Below are positions 1 through 7,792 of a stretch of 64,000 nt of DNA, in pieces (position 1 is the stretch's first letter; each line of letters begins with the position of its first letter). Under the pieces are notes generated by a model. That model made no database searches. It was not told where the DNA came from and was given only the letters and a program-made list of their open reading frames with translations. A program made the translations under genes and the position numbers. Source of the DNA: JAUVZF01 sp964449275 (GTDB taxonomy: Bacteria; Planctomycetota; Phycisphaerae; FEN-1346). The stretch is taken from contig CAYVAM010000001.1 of the NCBI GenBank assembly GCA_964449275.1, positions 1 through 64,000 of the forward strand. Reading direction: 5' to 3'.

Positions 1-214
1 AGTGTTCGATGAAACCGCCAAAGAGCATCGGGCTATAGGGCGTGGACGGCGCGTCCGTGTCGATCGTGACGACCACTTGCGCTTCTGGCGCGGGATTGGG
101 CGGCAGGTTGGCGGCCGGCTGAGGCTTTTGCGCAACCGCCGCCCGCGACATGACGACCGGCAGAGCAACGGACATCAACACACCAGCAAGTATTCCCAAA
201 TCGGTTCTTTTCAT
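1..214 (-). CDS. GH51-like alpha-L-arabinofuranosidase, N-terminal part (runs off window)
   Basis: Only the first 71 codons are present; the gene continues beyond base 1. The product begins with a signal peptide (Lys-Arg, a hydrophobic stretch, then AVAQ near residue 29), so it is probably exported. A proline/alanine-rich linker leads into VVVTIDTDAPSTPYSPMLFG followed by GFIEH, which resembles the opening strand of GH51 arabinofuranosidases (usually 'G.FiEH'). The start at base 214 is preceded by AGGA at a suitable distance. The GH51 call rests on this short conserved segment; the catalytic residues lie outside the window. The role would be removal of arabinose side chains from hemicellulose, in keeping with other carbohydrate-active genes here. 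Confidence 0.6.
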   Translation of the reverse strand, partial: MKRTDLGILAGVLMSVALPVVMSRAAVAQKPQPAANLPPNPAPEAQVVVTIDTDAPSTPYSPMLFGGFIEH

Positions 215-391
215 GTGTGATATTCCTGTTTTATTGCTACAGCGCCACTTACCGCGATCCTGCGCGGCGGGCATTCCTGCCCGCCGGCGCTCATCGTAAT
301 CGGCCCCCAGGCGGCTTGCAAGGGGGAACGCCTTGCTGGGGATCGCGAAGCGGCCACGCCCGTGCCGCGAAATGCCCGCCGGAATAAGTCG

Positions 392-421
392 TTGACAGAT
401 GCCCAGAAGGGCCGATAAAAT
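392..421 (+). promoter_or_regulatory. Probable sigma70-type promoter of ileS
   Basis: TTGACA at 392-397 and TAAAAT at 416-421 are separated by 18 bases. Transcription would start near 428, giving an ileS leader of about 235 bases, unusually long for this window. Confidence 0.55.
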
Positions 422-439
422 TGCCGCTTCAACGAGGTG

Positions 440-485
440 GCCCTGGCACGCTCCGTTCTGACGCGCCGCCAGGGCGTTGCTTTTT
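440..485 (+). terminator. Terminator-like hairpin in the ileS leader (possible attenuator)
   Basis: GCCCTGGC at 440-447 pairs perfectly with GCCAGGGC at 468-475, and TTTTT follows at 481-485. It lies just after the predicted start of transcription and about 180 bases before the ileS start codon, so it could end transcription early. No T-box AGGGTGGNACC signature was found, so the regulating signal is unknown. Confidence 0.4.
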
Positions 486-593
486 CGACGCAGTTCGAGC
501 CGGCCGCGGCGCGCAGCATCCCGGCCGAGCCGGCCGCGGGAGCGGCCGGGGGCGTCCTCCGGCCGTGGCATATTCCATCGCGCGACGAGGCCA

Positions 594-645
594 CCGGGAG
601 CTTCCGCTCCCGGCTCGAAGAGGCGGCTCGAAGAGGCGGCTCGAA
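594..645. repeat. GC hairpin plus 13 bp tandem repeats ahead of ileS
   Basis: CCGGGAGC (594-601) and GCTCCCGG (606-613) form an 8 bp stem with a TTCC loop. It runs directly into GGCTCGAAGAGGC, present twice in tandem (612-624, 625-637) with a third partial copy to 645. The repeats end about 10 bases before the ileS ribosome binding site. Confidence 0.6.
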
Positions 646-663
646 CGATGCATGAGGTATACC

Positions 664-3564
664 ATGGCTAACGTCTACAAGAGCACGCTCAACCTGCCGA
701 AGACGGCCTTCCCGATGAAGGCCAACCTCGTCCAGCGCGAGCCCGAAACCCGCCGGCGCTGGGCCAGGATGGACCTGTATGGGATGATCAGGGCCGCCGC
801 CCATCCCAAGGGCCGGTACATCCTCCACGACGGGCCGCCGTACGCCAACGGCGACATCCATATCGGAACGGCCGTCAACAAGATCCTCAAAGACATCATC
901 GTCAAGTACAAGACGATGCAGGGTTACGATGCCCCGTTCGTGCCGGGGTACGACTGTCACGGCCATCCGATCGAGCACGCCGTGCGCCGCGAACTCGGCC
1001 CGAAGGCCGGGGCGATGAGCCCCGTCGAGATCCGAAAGCGCTGCGAAGCCTACGCCCGCAAGTTCATCGGGCACCAGAGCGAGCAGTTCCAGATGCTCGG
1101 CGTCCTCGGACGGTGGGACCGGCCGTACCTGACGCTCGCGCCCGCGTACGAGCAGCGCCAGATGGAGACCCTCGCCCACCTGGTGGACCAGGGGCTCATC
1201 CATCGGGAACTTCGAGCCATCCACTGGTGCATGCACTGCGAGACCGCCCTCGCGGAGGCCGAACTGGAGTACGAAGACGACGAGGGGCCGAGCCTGTACG
1301 TCCTGTTCGTCCTCACCGAGGACGCGGCGGCGAAGTTGCCCGACCCGCTCACCGGGCAGCGCGTCCACCTCATGATCTGGACGACGACGCCGTGGACCCT
1401 CCCGGCCAATATGGCCGTGGCTGTGCACCCGGACTATCGGTACGCTTTGATTCGCTACGAGAAGGACGGCGATAAGCGCTCGGCGTTCGTCGCCGAGGAC
1501 CTCGTGGACACAGTCACGCAGGGCGCGGGCTTGGAGAATGTCGAGACGCTCACAACATTCACCGGCGCGGAACTCCAGGGCCTGACCTACGAGCATCCGT
1601 TCATGGGCCCACCCTCCGGTGCCGAGTTCCGCCAGGTCTGGGCCGATCCGACCATGGTCACCCTCGAAGAGGGCACGGGCCTCGTGCACTCGGCCCCCGG
1701 CCACGGCCGCGAGGACAACCTCATGGGCCTGAGGGTCGGCATCCCGACCTACAGCCCCGTCACGGCCCAGGGCCGCATGGACGAGACCGTCCCGGACTGG
1801 ATCCAGGGCAAGACCGTCTGGGAAGCCAACGATATCATCCTGGACCATCTCGCCGAGAGCGGGCACCTGGTCGCCTCCGGCATGACGGCCCACCGGTACC
1901 CGCACTGCTGGCGGTGCCGCGAGCCGGTCATCTTCCGGGCCACCGAGCAGTGGTTCGTTGCGCTCGACAAGGCGGACGAGGGCAAGAGCCTGCGGCACCG
2001 TGCGCTGGAGGCGGTGGGCGGCGTCCACTGGGTGCCGGCGTGGACGGAGTCGCGCATCCGCGCGATGATCGAGACGCGGCCCGACTGGTGCATCAGCCGC
2101 CAGAAGGTCTGGGACGTGCCGATCCCCGCCCTGTACTGCAAGGCGTGCGGCCAGGCGCTCCTGACGGGCGACATGATGCGGGCCGCCGCCAAGTTCTACG
2201 GCCGGCATGGCTCCGGCGCCTGGTACGAGGCCACGGTCGAGGATGTCTTCGGCCAGGCACCGACGTGCCCGAATTGCGACGCCACCGACTGGCGCATGGA
2301 GACCGACGTCTTCGACGTCTGGCTCGATTCGGGCGTATCCTGGGCCAGCGCGTGCGAGGTCGAAGGGTTCGACGTGCCGGTGGAACTGTACATCGAAGGC
2401 TCCGACCAGCACCGCGGGTGGTTCCAGTCGAGCCTTATCATGGGCGTGGTGGCGCGCGGACAGCCGCCGTTCCGCACGTGCATCACCCACGGGTTCGTCG
2501 TGGACGAGGAAGGCCGCAAGATGTCCAAGAGCCTCGGCAACACCGTCAGCGTGCTGGACGAGGTGAAGCGGCTGGGGGCGGACGTGGTGCGCCTGTGGAC
2601 GTCGAGCGTCGATTACGCCGGCGACATCCGGGCCTCCGACACACTGATCTCGAGCCTCCAGGACGCCTACCGCAAGATCCGAAACACCGTCCGCTTCCTG
2701 CTGGGGAACCTGGCGGATTTCGACGCCGGCGCGCACGCCGTCCAACCCGGCGGCCTGGAGGAGATCGACCGGTGGCTGCTCGCGCGGCTGCAGCGGCTGG
2801 TGGCCGACGTGACCGCCGAGATGGAGGCGTTCCAGTTCCACCGCGTGTACCAGTTGGCCCACCTGTTCTGCGTGAACGACCTGAGCGCCTTCTACCTGGA
2901 CGTGCAGAAAGACGTCCTGTACTGCGACGCGACCGGCTCGCCTCGCCGCCGCAGCGCCCAGACGGCCATGGCCCAGGTGGCCGAGGTGCTGGTGCGGCTG
3001 GTGGCGCCGATCCTGGTGCACACGGCGGAGGAGGCGTGGTCGCATCTGCCTGCCCCCGCCGAGGGCGATGCTACTCTGCGAAGCACGAGGCGCGAAGAGA
3101 GCGTCCACCTGGCCGCATGGCCGCAGGTCGATGCCAAAGTCCTCGACGAAGAACTCCTGGCCAAATGGGAATGGCTCCAGGACGTTCGGCGCAACGCCTA
3201 CGCGGCGCTCGAGGTCTTCCGCCAGGAGGGCAAGTTCGACAAGCACACCGAGGCCCGGGTGGCGCTGGCCGTGGCCGACGCCTCGGAACTCGAGCGCCTC
3301 CGCGAAGTGGGCGCCGAGACGCTCGCCGACCTGCTCCTCGTCAGTGAACTCCTGCTCGTGGCGCCCGAAGAGGCCGAGACGCTCGAAGGTGAGAGGGCGA
3401 TGGGCGACGCCGCCAACGGCAAGCGGTTACACTCGGCCACGTTGCTCGTCCAGGAGTACGCCCGCTGCGAGCGGTGCTGGAACTATCGGGCGAGCGTCGG
3501 TGAGGCCGAACCCGAAGACCTCTGCACCCGGTGCCGCCAGGTCCTCGCCGAACAGACACGTTAG
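664..3564 (+). CDS. ileS: Isoleucine--tRNA ligase
   Basis: Cytoplasmic class I aminoacyl-tRNA synthetase that charges tRNA-Ile and edits misactivated valine. The 966-residue product is of normal length. The HIGH-type signature is HIGT at residues 66-69 within PPYANGDIHIGTA, and KMSKS lies at 619-623. The C terminus carries a zinc ribbon with Cys pairs at 935/938 and 954/957, as in bacterial IleRS. I chose ATG 664 because GAGG lies six bases upstream; an in-frame ATG at 652 and a longer open frame back to 421 lack such support. It heads a co-directional set with argD and rph. Confidence 0.97.
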   Translation: MANVYKSTLNLPKTAFPMKANLVQREPETRRRWARMDLYGMIRAAAHPKGRYILHDGPPYANGDIHIGTAVNKILKDIIVKYKTMQGYDAPFVPGYDCHGHPIEHAVRRELGPKAGAMSPVEIRKRCEAYARKFIGHQSEQFQMLGVLGRWDRPYLTLAPAYEQRQMETLAHLVDQGLIHRELRAIHWCMHCETALAEAELEYEDDEGPSLYVLFVLTEDAAAKLPDPLTGQRVHLMIWTTTPWTLPANMAVAVHPDYRYALIRYEKDGDKRSAFVAEDLVDTVTQGAGLENVETLTTFTGAELQGLTYEHPFMGPPSGAEFRQVWADPTMVTLEEGTGLVHSAPGHGREDNLMGLRVGIPTYSPVTAQGRMDETVPDWIQGKTVWEANDIILDHLAESGHLVASGMTAHRYPHCWRCREPVIFRATEQWFVALDKADEGKSLRHRALEAVGGVHWVPAWTESRIRAMIETRPDWCISRQKVWDVPIPALYCKACGQALLTGDMMRAAAKFYGRHGSGAWYEATVEDVFGQAPTCPNCDATDWRMETDVFDVWLDSGVSWASACEVEGFDVPVELYIEGSDQHRGWFQSSLIMGVVARGQPPFRTCITHGFVVDEEGRKMSKSLGNTVSVLDEVKRLGADVVRLWTSSVDYAGDIRASDTLISSLQDAYRKIRNTVRFLLGNLADFDAGAHAVQPGGLEEIDRWLLARLQRLVADVTAEMEAFQFHRVYQLAHLFCVNDLSAFYLDVQKDVLYCDATGSPRRRSAQTAMAQVAEVLVRLVAPILVHTAEEAWSHLPAPAEGDATLRSTRREESVHLAAWPQVDAKVLDEELLAKWEWLQDVRRNAYAALEVFRQEGKFDKHTEARVALAVADASELERLREVGAETLADLLLVSELLLVAPEEAETLEGERAMGDAANGKRLHSATLLVQEYARCERCWNYRASVGEAEPEDLCTRCRQVLAEQTR

Positions 3565-3651
3565 CCGGCGGGCTTGCCCGCCGCGTGCTGCCGACCCTGC
3601 CGCGGAAGCGGCTCGACAAGACACGTTAGCCGGCGGGCTTGCCCGCCGCGT
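3554..3651. repeat. 33 bp direct repeat with CGGCGGGC/GCCCGCCG hairpin, two copies
   Basis: The 33 bp beginning AGACACGTTAGCCGGCGGGC occurs at 3554-3586 and again at 3619-3651. Each copy holds an 8 bp perfect stem with a TT loop (first at 3566-3583). The first copy includes the ileS stop codon, so the second duplicates the end of ileS and lies immediately before the argD ribosome binding site. The same hairpin recurs near 22840. It may act as a weak terminator or RNA-stabilising stem; there is no T-run. Confidence 0.75.
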
Positions 3652-3665
3652 TCAAGGAGTTTCGC

Positions 3666-4883
3666 ATGACCGGCGAACCACAACCCGTTTCGCGAACCCA
3701 GGAAACCATCGACCGCTTCAACCGGTACGTCATCGGCAACTACACGCGGCTGCCCATCGTGGCGGTCCGGGGCGAGGGGCCGTACCTCTGGGACGCCGAC
3801 GGCAAGCGTTACCTGGACCTTTTCAGCGGCTGGGCCGTGACGGGCGTGGGCCACTGTCACCCGCGTCTGGTGGAGGCCATCCGCGAGCAGGCCGGCAAAC
3901 TTATCTACATGCCGAACACATGGTACACCGAACCGCAGGGCCGCCTCGCCCAGTGGATCGCCGAGACGGGCTTCGGCGGCAAGTCGTTCTTCTGCAACTC
4001 CGGGACCGAGGCGAACGAGGCCGCCATCAAACTGGCACGCATCCATACGCCGCCGGGCAAGTACAAGATCATCACCTTCGAGAACGGTTTCCACGGCCGC
4101 ACCTTCGCCTCCATCACGGCGACGGCCCAACCGAAATATCACCAGGGCTTCCAGCCGCTGGTCCCGGGCTTCGTGTACGCCCCGCTGAACGACATGGAGG
4201 CGGTCGAGAAACTCGCCGACGAGGAAACCTGCGCTATCCTCGTCGAGCCGATCCAGGGCGAGGGCGGTGTCAACCTCGCTCGCGCCGAATGGCTCAAGGC
4301 GCTGCGCGACCTGTGCGACCAGCGCGGCATGGTGCTGATCTTCGACGAGGTCCAGACCGGCGTCGGACGTTGCGGCACGTGGTGGGGCTACCAGGTGCCC
4401 GGTGTCGTGCCGGACATTATGACGATGGCCAAGCAGTTGGCGGGCGGGACGGCCATCGGCGCCATGTGCGCCCGCGAAGAGGTGGCCGCCAGCCTGGTCC
4501 CCGGCACGCACGCCGCCACGTTCGGCGGCAACCCGCTTGCCGCCGCCGCCGGCTGCGCCGTCTTCGAGATCATCCGCGACGAGAACCTCCTGGAGAACGC
4601 CAACCAGATGGGGACGTACCTGCGGCAGCAACTGCTGGAAATGAAGCAGGAGACGCCGCTCATTGCCGAGGTGCGCGGCGTCGGCCTCATGATAGGCGCG
4701 GACCTGACGCAGAACGGGGCGGACCTGGCGGCCAAGTGCCTCGACAAGGGCCTCCACATCAACTGCACGCACGAGACCGTGCTGCGGATCATGCCGCCCC
4801 TGATCATCACGCGCGAACAACTGGACGAGGGCCTCGCCATCCTGCGTGAGGCCCTGAGCGAATGGCAGGCGCAGGGCAACTAG
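3666..4883 (+). CDS. argD: Acetylornithine/succinyldiaminopimelate-type class III aminotransferase
   Basis: PLP-dependent transaminase of the ArgD group, expected to make N-acetylornithine in arginine synthesis; some members also serve lysine synthesis. The 405-residue length fits. Visible family features are the NSGTEANEAAIKLAR segment that binds PLP phosphate, FDEVQTGVGRCGTWW with the PLP-binding Asp, and the Schiff-base lysine at about residue 256 in MAKQLAGG. The start at 3666 has AAGGAG seven bases upstream; the frame stays open back to 3639 through repeat sequence. Ornithine or other omega-amino acids are possible alternative substrates, since substrate choice cannot be read from the motifs. 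Confidence 0.85.
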   Translation: MTGEPQPVSRTQETIDRFNRYVIGNYTRLPIVAVRGEGPYLWDADGKRYLDLFSGWAVTGVGHCHPRLVEAIREQAGKLIYMPNTWYTEPQGRLAQWIAETGFGGKSFFCNSGTEANEAAIKLARIHTPPGKYKIITFENGFHGRTFASITATAQPKYHQGFQPLVPGFVYAPLNDMEAVEKLADEETCAILVEPIQGEGGVNLARAEWLKALRDLCDQRGMVLIFDEVQTGVGRCGTWWGYQVPGVVPDIMTMAKQLAGGTAIGAMCAREEVAASLVPGTHAATFGGNPLAAAAGCAVFEIIRDENLLENANQMGTYLRQQLLEMKQETPLIAEVRGVGLMIGADLTQNGADLAAKCLDKGLHINCTHETVLRIMPPLIITREQLDEGLAILREALSEWQAQGN

Positions 4884-4923
4884 CGCCGAGCCCGCAAGCG
4901 CCCTAACGCAGCGAGGTGACGCG

Positions 4924-5652
4924 ATGAAGCAAACCGCCAAACGCCCCGCCGACCGCCTCCGGCCCGTCAAGATCACGCCCGACTTCATCCGCACGGCACA
5001 CGGGTCGGCACTCATCGAGATCGGCCGCACACGCGTCCTCTGCACGGCCACCGTTGAACAGAAGGTCCCGCCGTGGCTCAGAAACGCCGGTAAGGGATGG
5101 GTCACCGGCGAGTACGGGATGCTGCCGGCGTCCACGGGTACGCGTAACCGGCGGCCGGGTCCCGGCCGGGTCAATTCGCGCGGGACCGAGATCAGCCGCC
5201 TCATCGGTCGCGCGCTCCGTGCCGGAATGGACCTCGAAGCGCTCGGCGAGAACACCATCATCGTCGATTGCGACGTTCTGGAGGCCGACGGCGGCACACG
5301 CACGGCGGCGGTCACCGGCGGTTGGGTCGCCCTGGCCCGCGCCATCGCCGGGGCACGCGAGAGCGGTCGCCTGCCGGACGGCCCCGACCCCGTCGCCGAA
5401 CAGGTGGTCGCCGTCAGTTGCGGCATCGTCGGCGGACGGGCCATCCTGGACCTCGATTACGGCGAAGACCGCGAGGCGGACGTGGACATGAACGTCGTCA
5501 TGACTCCGGACGGTCGCCTCATCGAGGTCCAGGTATCCGGCGAGGAAGCGACGTTTCGCCGCTCGGACCTGTCGCGGTTGCTTCGCCTCGCGCAGAGCGG
5601 CTGCGAAAGGCTGGCGAAGAACCAGGCCCGCGCGGTAAAAGAGAAGCGTTAG
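4924..5652 (+). CDS. rph: Ribonuclease PH
   Basis: Phosphorolytic 3'-5' exoribonuclease that trims tRNA 3' ends. The 242-residue product spans the whole family. It opens with an arginine-rich RPADRLRPVKITPDF segment, followed by GSALIEIGRTRVLCTATVE, the RNase PH signature region with GRTEISRLIGR-like SRGTEISRLIGRALRA, and DCDVLEADGGTRTAA. A purine-rich GCAGCGAGGTGACGCG stretch precedes the ATG. It follows argD by 40 bases. An rph-to-rdgB order, here with a lipoprotein gene between, is common in bacteria. Confidence 0.95.
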   Translation: MKQTAKRPADRLRPVKITPDFIRTAHGSALIEIGRTRVLCTATVEQKVPPWLRNAGKGWVTGEYGMLPASTGTRNRRPGPGRVNSRGTEISRLIGRALRAGMDLEALGENTIIVDCDVLEADGGTRTAAVTGGWVALARAIAGARESGRLPDGPDPVAEQVVAVSCGIVGGRAILDLDYGEDREADVDMNVVMTPDGRLIEVQVSGEEATFRRSDLSRLLRLAQSGCERLAKNQARAVKEKR

Positions 5653-5725
5653 CCGCCACGCTTGCCGAAGATCCGCTGCGGCGGGCGCGGCGTGTTCGAC
5701 TGCGGCTGCCAAAGGGAGGAGTTAC

Positions 5726-6898
5726 ATGAACAGCCCCCTCCGCCGCTCGCGACACGTTGCGGCACAGGCCCTGACCCTCGCCGCTGTGGCCGTCCTCGCC
5801 GCCGGTTGCAGGCTGAGCGAGCAACGTAAACTCACCGTCGTCTTGGTCGAATACAAGGGGCCCGAGGCCGTCGCCAGCGCCCAGCGACTCGTCAAGGAAC
5901 TCTCGGCGCAAGGCTTGCCCGACGTCTTCACCGTTGAGGGCGCCGAGTACGCCAGCGTCTGCGTCGGCCGATACAACTCGTGGAAGGACGCCGACGCCGA
6001 CGCCATGCTCAAACGCGTCCGCGTCATCCGCGACGCTCGGGGGCAGTATCCGTTCGCCGGCGTCCTGCTGGTGCCGGTGCCCGAACCGCTGCCGAAGAAC
6101 CCCTGGCCGCTCGAGCAGGCCGACGGTCTGTTCACCCTCCACGTCGGCAGTTGGGAGGCCCCCGGCCGTATGGCCAGCGCCCAGCGGTACGCCGGCAGCC
6201 TGAGGTCGCGCGGGTACGAAGCATACGCCTACCACGGGCCGCGGCTCAGCATGGTCACCCTCGGCGCGTTCGGGATGCGAATCTTCGACGATCCCGGCAA
6301 GGTCGGCCGGCCGAAGGCCAAACCGAAGATCATCGACCCGAAGGTCCTGGGCCTCATCAAGAAGTTCCCGCGCATGCGTCTGGAAGGGCAGGAGACCCCG
6401 CCCGAAGCGCACGTGCAGACGCAACTGGTCAGGGTTCCGGGAAAGGAACCCGCAGGGTCCGCCGTCGCCCGGTCCAGGTCGCTCTATCGGCTCACGATTC
6501 TGTTCGTGGACACCAAGACGGGCCTGGCCCAGGGCCGCATGCGGGCGTCGGGCGTTGCGCAGGGCAAGGCTGAACTGCCGACGCTTGTCGGCGCACTCGT
6601 CAAGCAACTGATGGCCGGCCTCCCGCGGGACAAGGTCGCTCGTGTCGGCGTGGTCGGCGTTCTGGCAGCCGACCCGGCCTCCGCCAAGGACGGCGTGGAC
6701 GCCACGGCACTGGAGGCCCTGAACGCCGCCCTGCGGGCCGCCGGCGCCGGCAGGATCCGCCTCTTCAGCCAGGAAGGTACGCGACAGATGCTCGACGCGG
6801 CGGGGCTGAAGTCCGAAGACATCCTTCGCGATCCCCGACCGGTCAAGGGATTCGAAGCGCTCGACTTGCTCGTCGTCGGCTCGGTCAAGGCGTTCTAA
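5726..6898 (+). CDS. Lipoprotein of unknown function with SPOR-like and CsgG/FlgO-like regions
   Basis: The 390-residue product has a lipoprotein signal peptide ending LAAGC, with lipidated Cys28. Residues ~35-115 and ~130-190 look like two related segments (hydrophobic strand, 'ASAQR', helix, 'G-Y/F' strand), reminiscent of SPOR-type folds. The C-terminal 140 residues (about 250-390) contain VARVGVVGVL, a TALEALNAAL helix and a terminal LDLLVVGSVKAF, resembling the CsgG/FlgO/LpoB-like group. Start ATG 5726 follows AAGGGAGGAG. It is probably an envelope protein. The domain readings are by eye only and the precise role is unknown. Confidence 0.7.
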   Translation: MNSPLRRSRHVAAQALTLAAVAVLAAGCRLSEQRKLTVVLVEYKGPEAVASAQRLVKELSAQGLPDVFTVEGAEYASVCVGRYNSWKDADADAMLKRVRVIRDARGQYPFAGVLLVPVPEPLPKNPWPLEQADGLFTLHVGSWEAPGRMASAQRYAGSLRSRGYEAYAYHGPRLSMVTLGAFGMRIFDDPGKVGRPKAKPKIIDPKVLGLIKKFPRMRLEGQETPPEAHVQTQLVRVPGKEPAGSAVARSRSLYRLTILFVDTKTGLAQGRMRASGVAQGKAELPTLVGALVKQLMAGLPRDKVARVGVVGVLAADPASAKDGVDATALEALNAALRAAGAGRIRLFSQEGTRQMLDAAGLKSEDILRDPRPVKGFEALDLLVVGSVKAF

Positions 6899-7077
6899 GC
6901 GGTCTTACGTAAGTCTTTTGCTGTGGCGAGAACGGCACCCGCTCGCTTACGCTCGCGGCTAGTTACACTCGCGCCCGACCAGCCACGTGAGAAAACCAGC
7001 CGCGCACGTAAGTAAGCGGCGCAACCCCTTGGGCTACGAGCCCAATCAGTTGTCCGCAGCCGCTCACAGGACCTGCC

Positions 7078-7674
7078 ATGCCCCGCACGCTCGTCATAGC
7101 CACACAAAACCGGAAGAAACTTGAGGAGATTGCCGCCATCCTCCGGCCGCGTGGCGTCCGGATGAAGTCACTCGAGGACTTCGCCGGCGTCCAGCCGGTT
7201 CCCGAAACGGGCGAGACCTTTGAGGACAACGCGCGGGCCAAGGCGCTCGGCTACGCCCGGGCGACGGGCGAATGGGCGCTGGCCGACGATTCCGGCCTCG
7301 AGGTGGACGCCCTCGGCGGCCGCCCGGGCACCCGGTCCAGCCGATGGGGCGGCGAGGAGGGCAACGACCGACTGAACAACCAGACTCTCCTGCGGGCCTT
7401 GGCCGCCTACCCCAAAGAGACCTGGACCGCCCGCTACCGCTGCGTCGTGGCCCTGGCGACGCCCGACCGTGTCCTTGCCGTAACCGAAGGCGTTTGCGAG
7501 GGCCGCATCACCGACCCGCCGGCCGGGTCGAATGGTTTCGGGTACGATCCGCATTTTTATCTGCCCGAACTCGGCCGGACGATGGCCGAACTCGCCCCCG
7601 AGACGAAGAACCGCCTCAGCCACCGCGCTCGCGCGCTGGCCGCCATGAAAACGCGGCTCGAAAAACTGTTGTAA
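7078..7674 (+). CDS. rdgB: XTP/dITP diphosphatase (non-canonical purine NTP pyrophosphatase)
   Basis: House-cleaning nucleotide pyrophosphatase that hydrolyses XTP, dITP and ITP to monophosphates, preventing their incorporation into nucleic acid. The 198-residue product matches the family. Features visible are IATQNRKKLEEIAAIL at the N terminus (nucleotide-binding loop), ALADDSGLEVDALGGRPG with the metal-binding aspartates, the SNGFGYDPHFY substrate loop, and the terminal NRLSHRARALAAM helix. The gap before it (6899-7077) shows no clear gene or promoter. Confidence 0.95.
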   Translation: MPRTLVIATQNRKKLEEIAAILRPRGVRMKSLEDFAGVQPVPETGETFEDNARAKALGYARATGEWALADDSGLEVDALGGRPGTRSSRWGGEEGNDRLNNQTLLRALAAYPKETWTARYRCVVALATPDRVLAVTEGVCEGRITDPPAGSNGFGYDPHFYLPELGRTMAELAPETKNRLSHRARALAAMKTRLEKLL

Positions 7675-7792
7675 AGCCCCGCGGCACAACGTGCTACAAG
7701 CAATCGGGGATTGCGCTAACGCATCTTCAACCGCGACCTCCCCCCGCTTCTTGGGTTTAACGTCACGCCTCGACGCACTCGAAGGAATGCCT

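Noticed and set aside
421..663. In-frame upstream extension of ileS
   Set aside because: It is arginine/proline-rich leader sequence; the strong ribosome binding site is at 655-658 and family homology begins after 664.
392..663. ileS leader considered as a T-box riboswitch
   Set aside because: The AGGGTGGNACC antiterminator sequence and specifier-loop structure were not found.
211..3246. Very long open frame on the minus strand antisense to ileS
   Set aside because: It mirrors the codon structure of ileS in high-GC DNA, has no recognisable domain and contains the true GH51 start region only by chance.
3561..5444. Long minus-strand frame opposite argD and rph
   Set aside because: Antisense shadow with no family features; the plus-strand genes are unmistakable.
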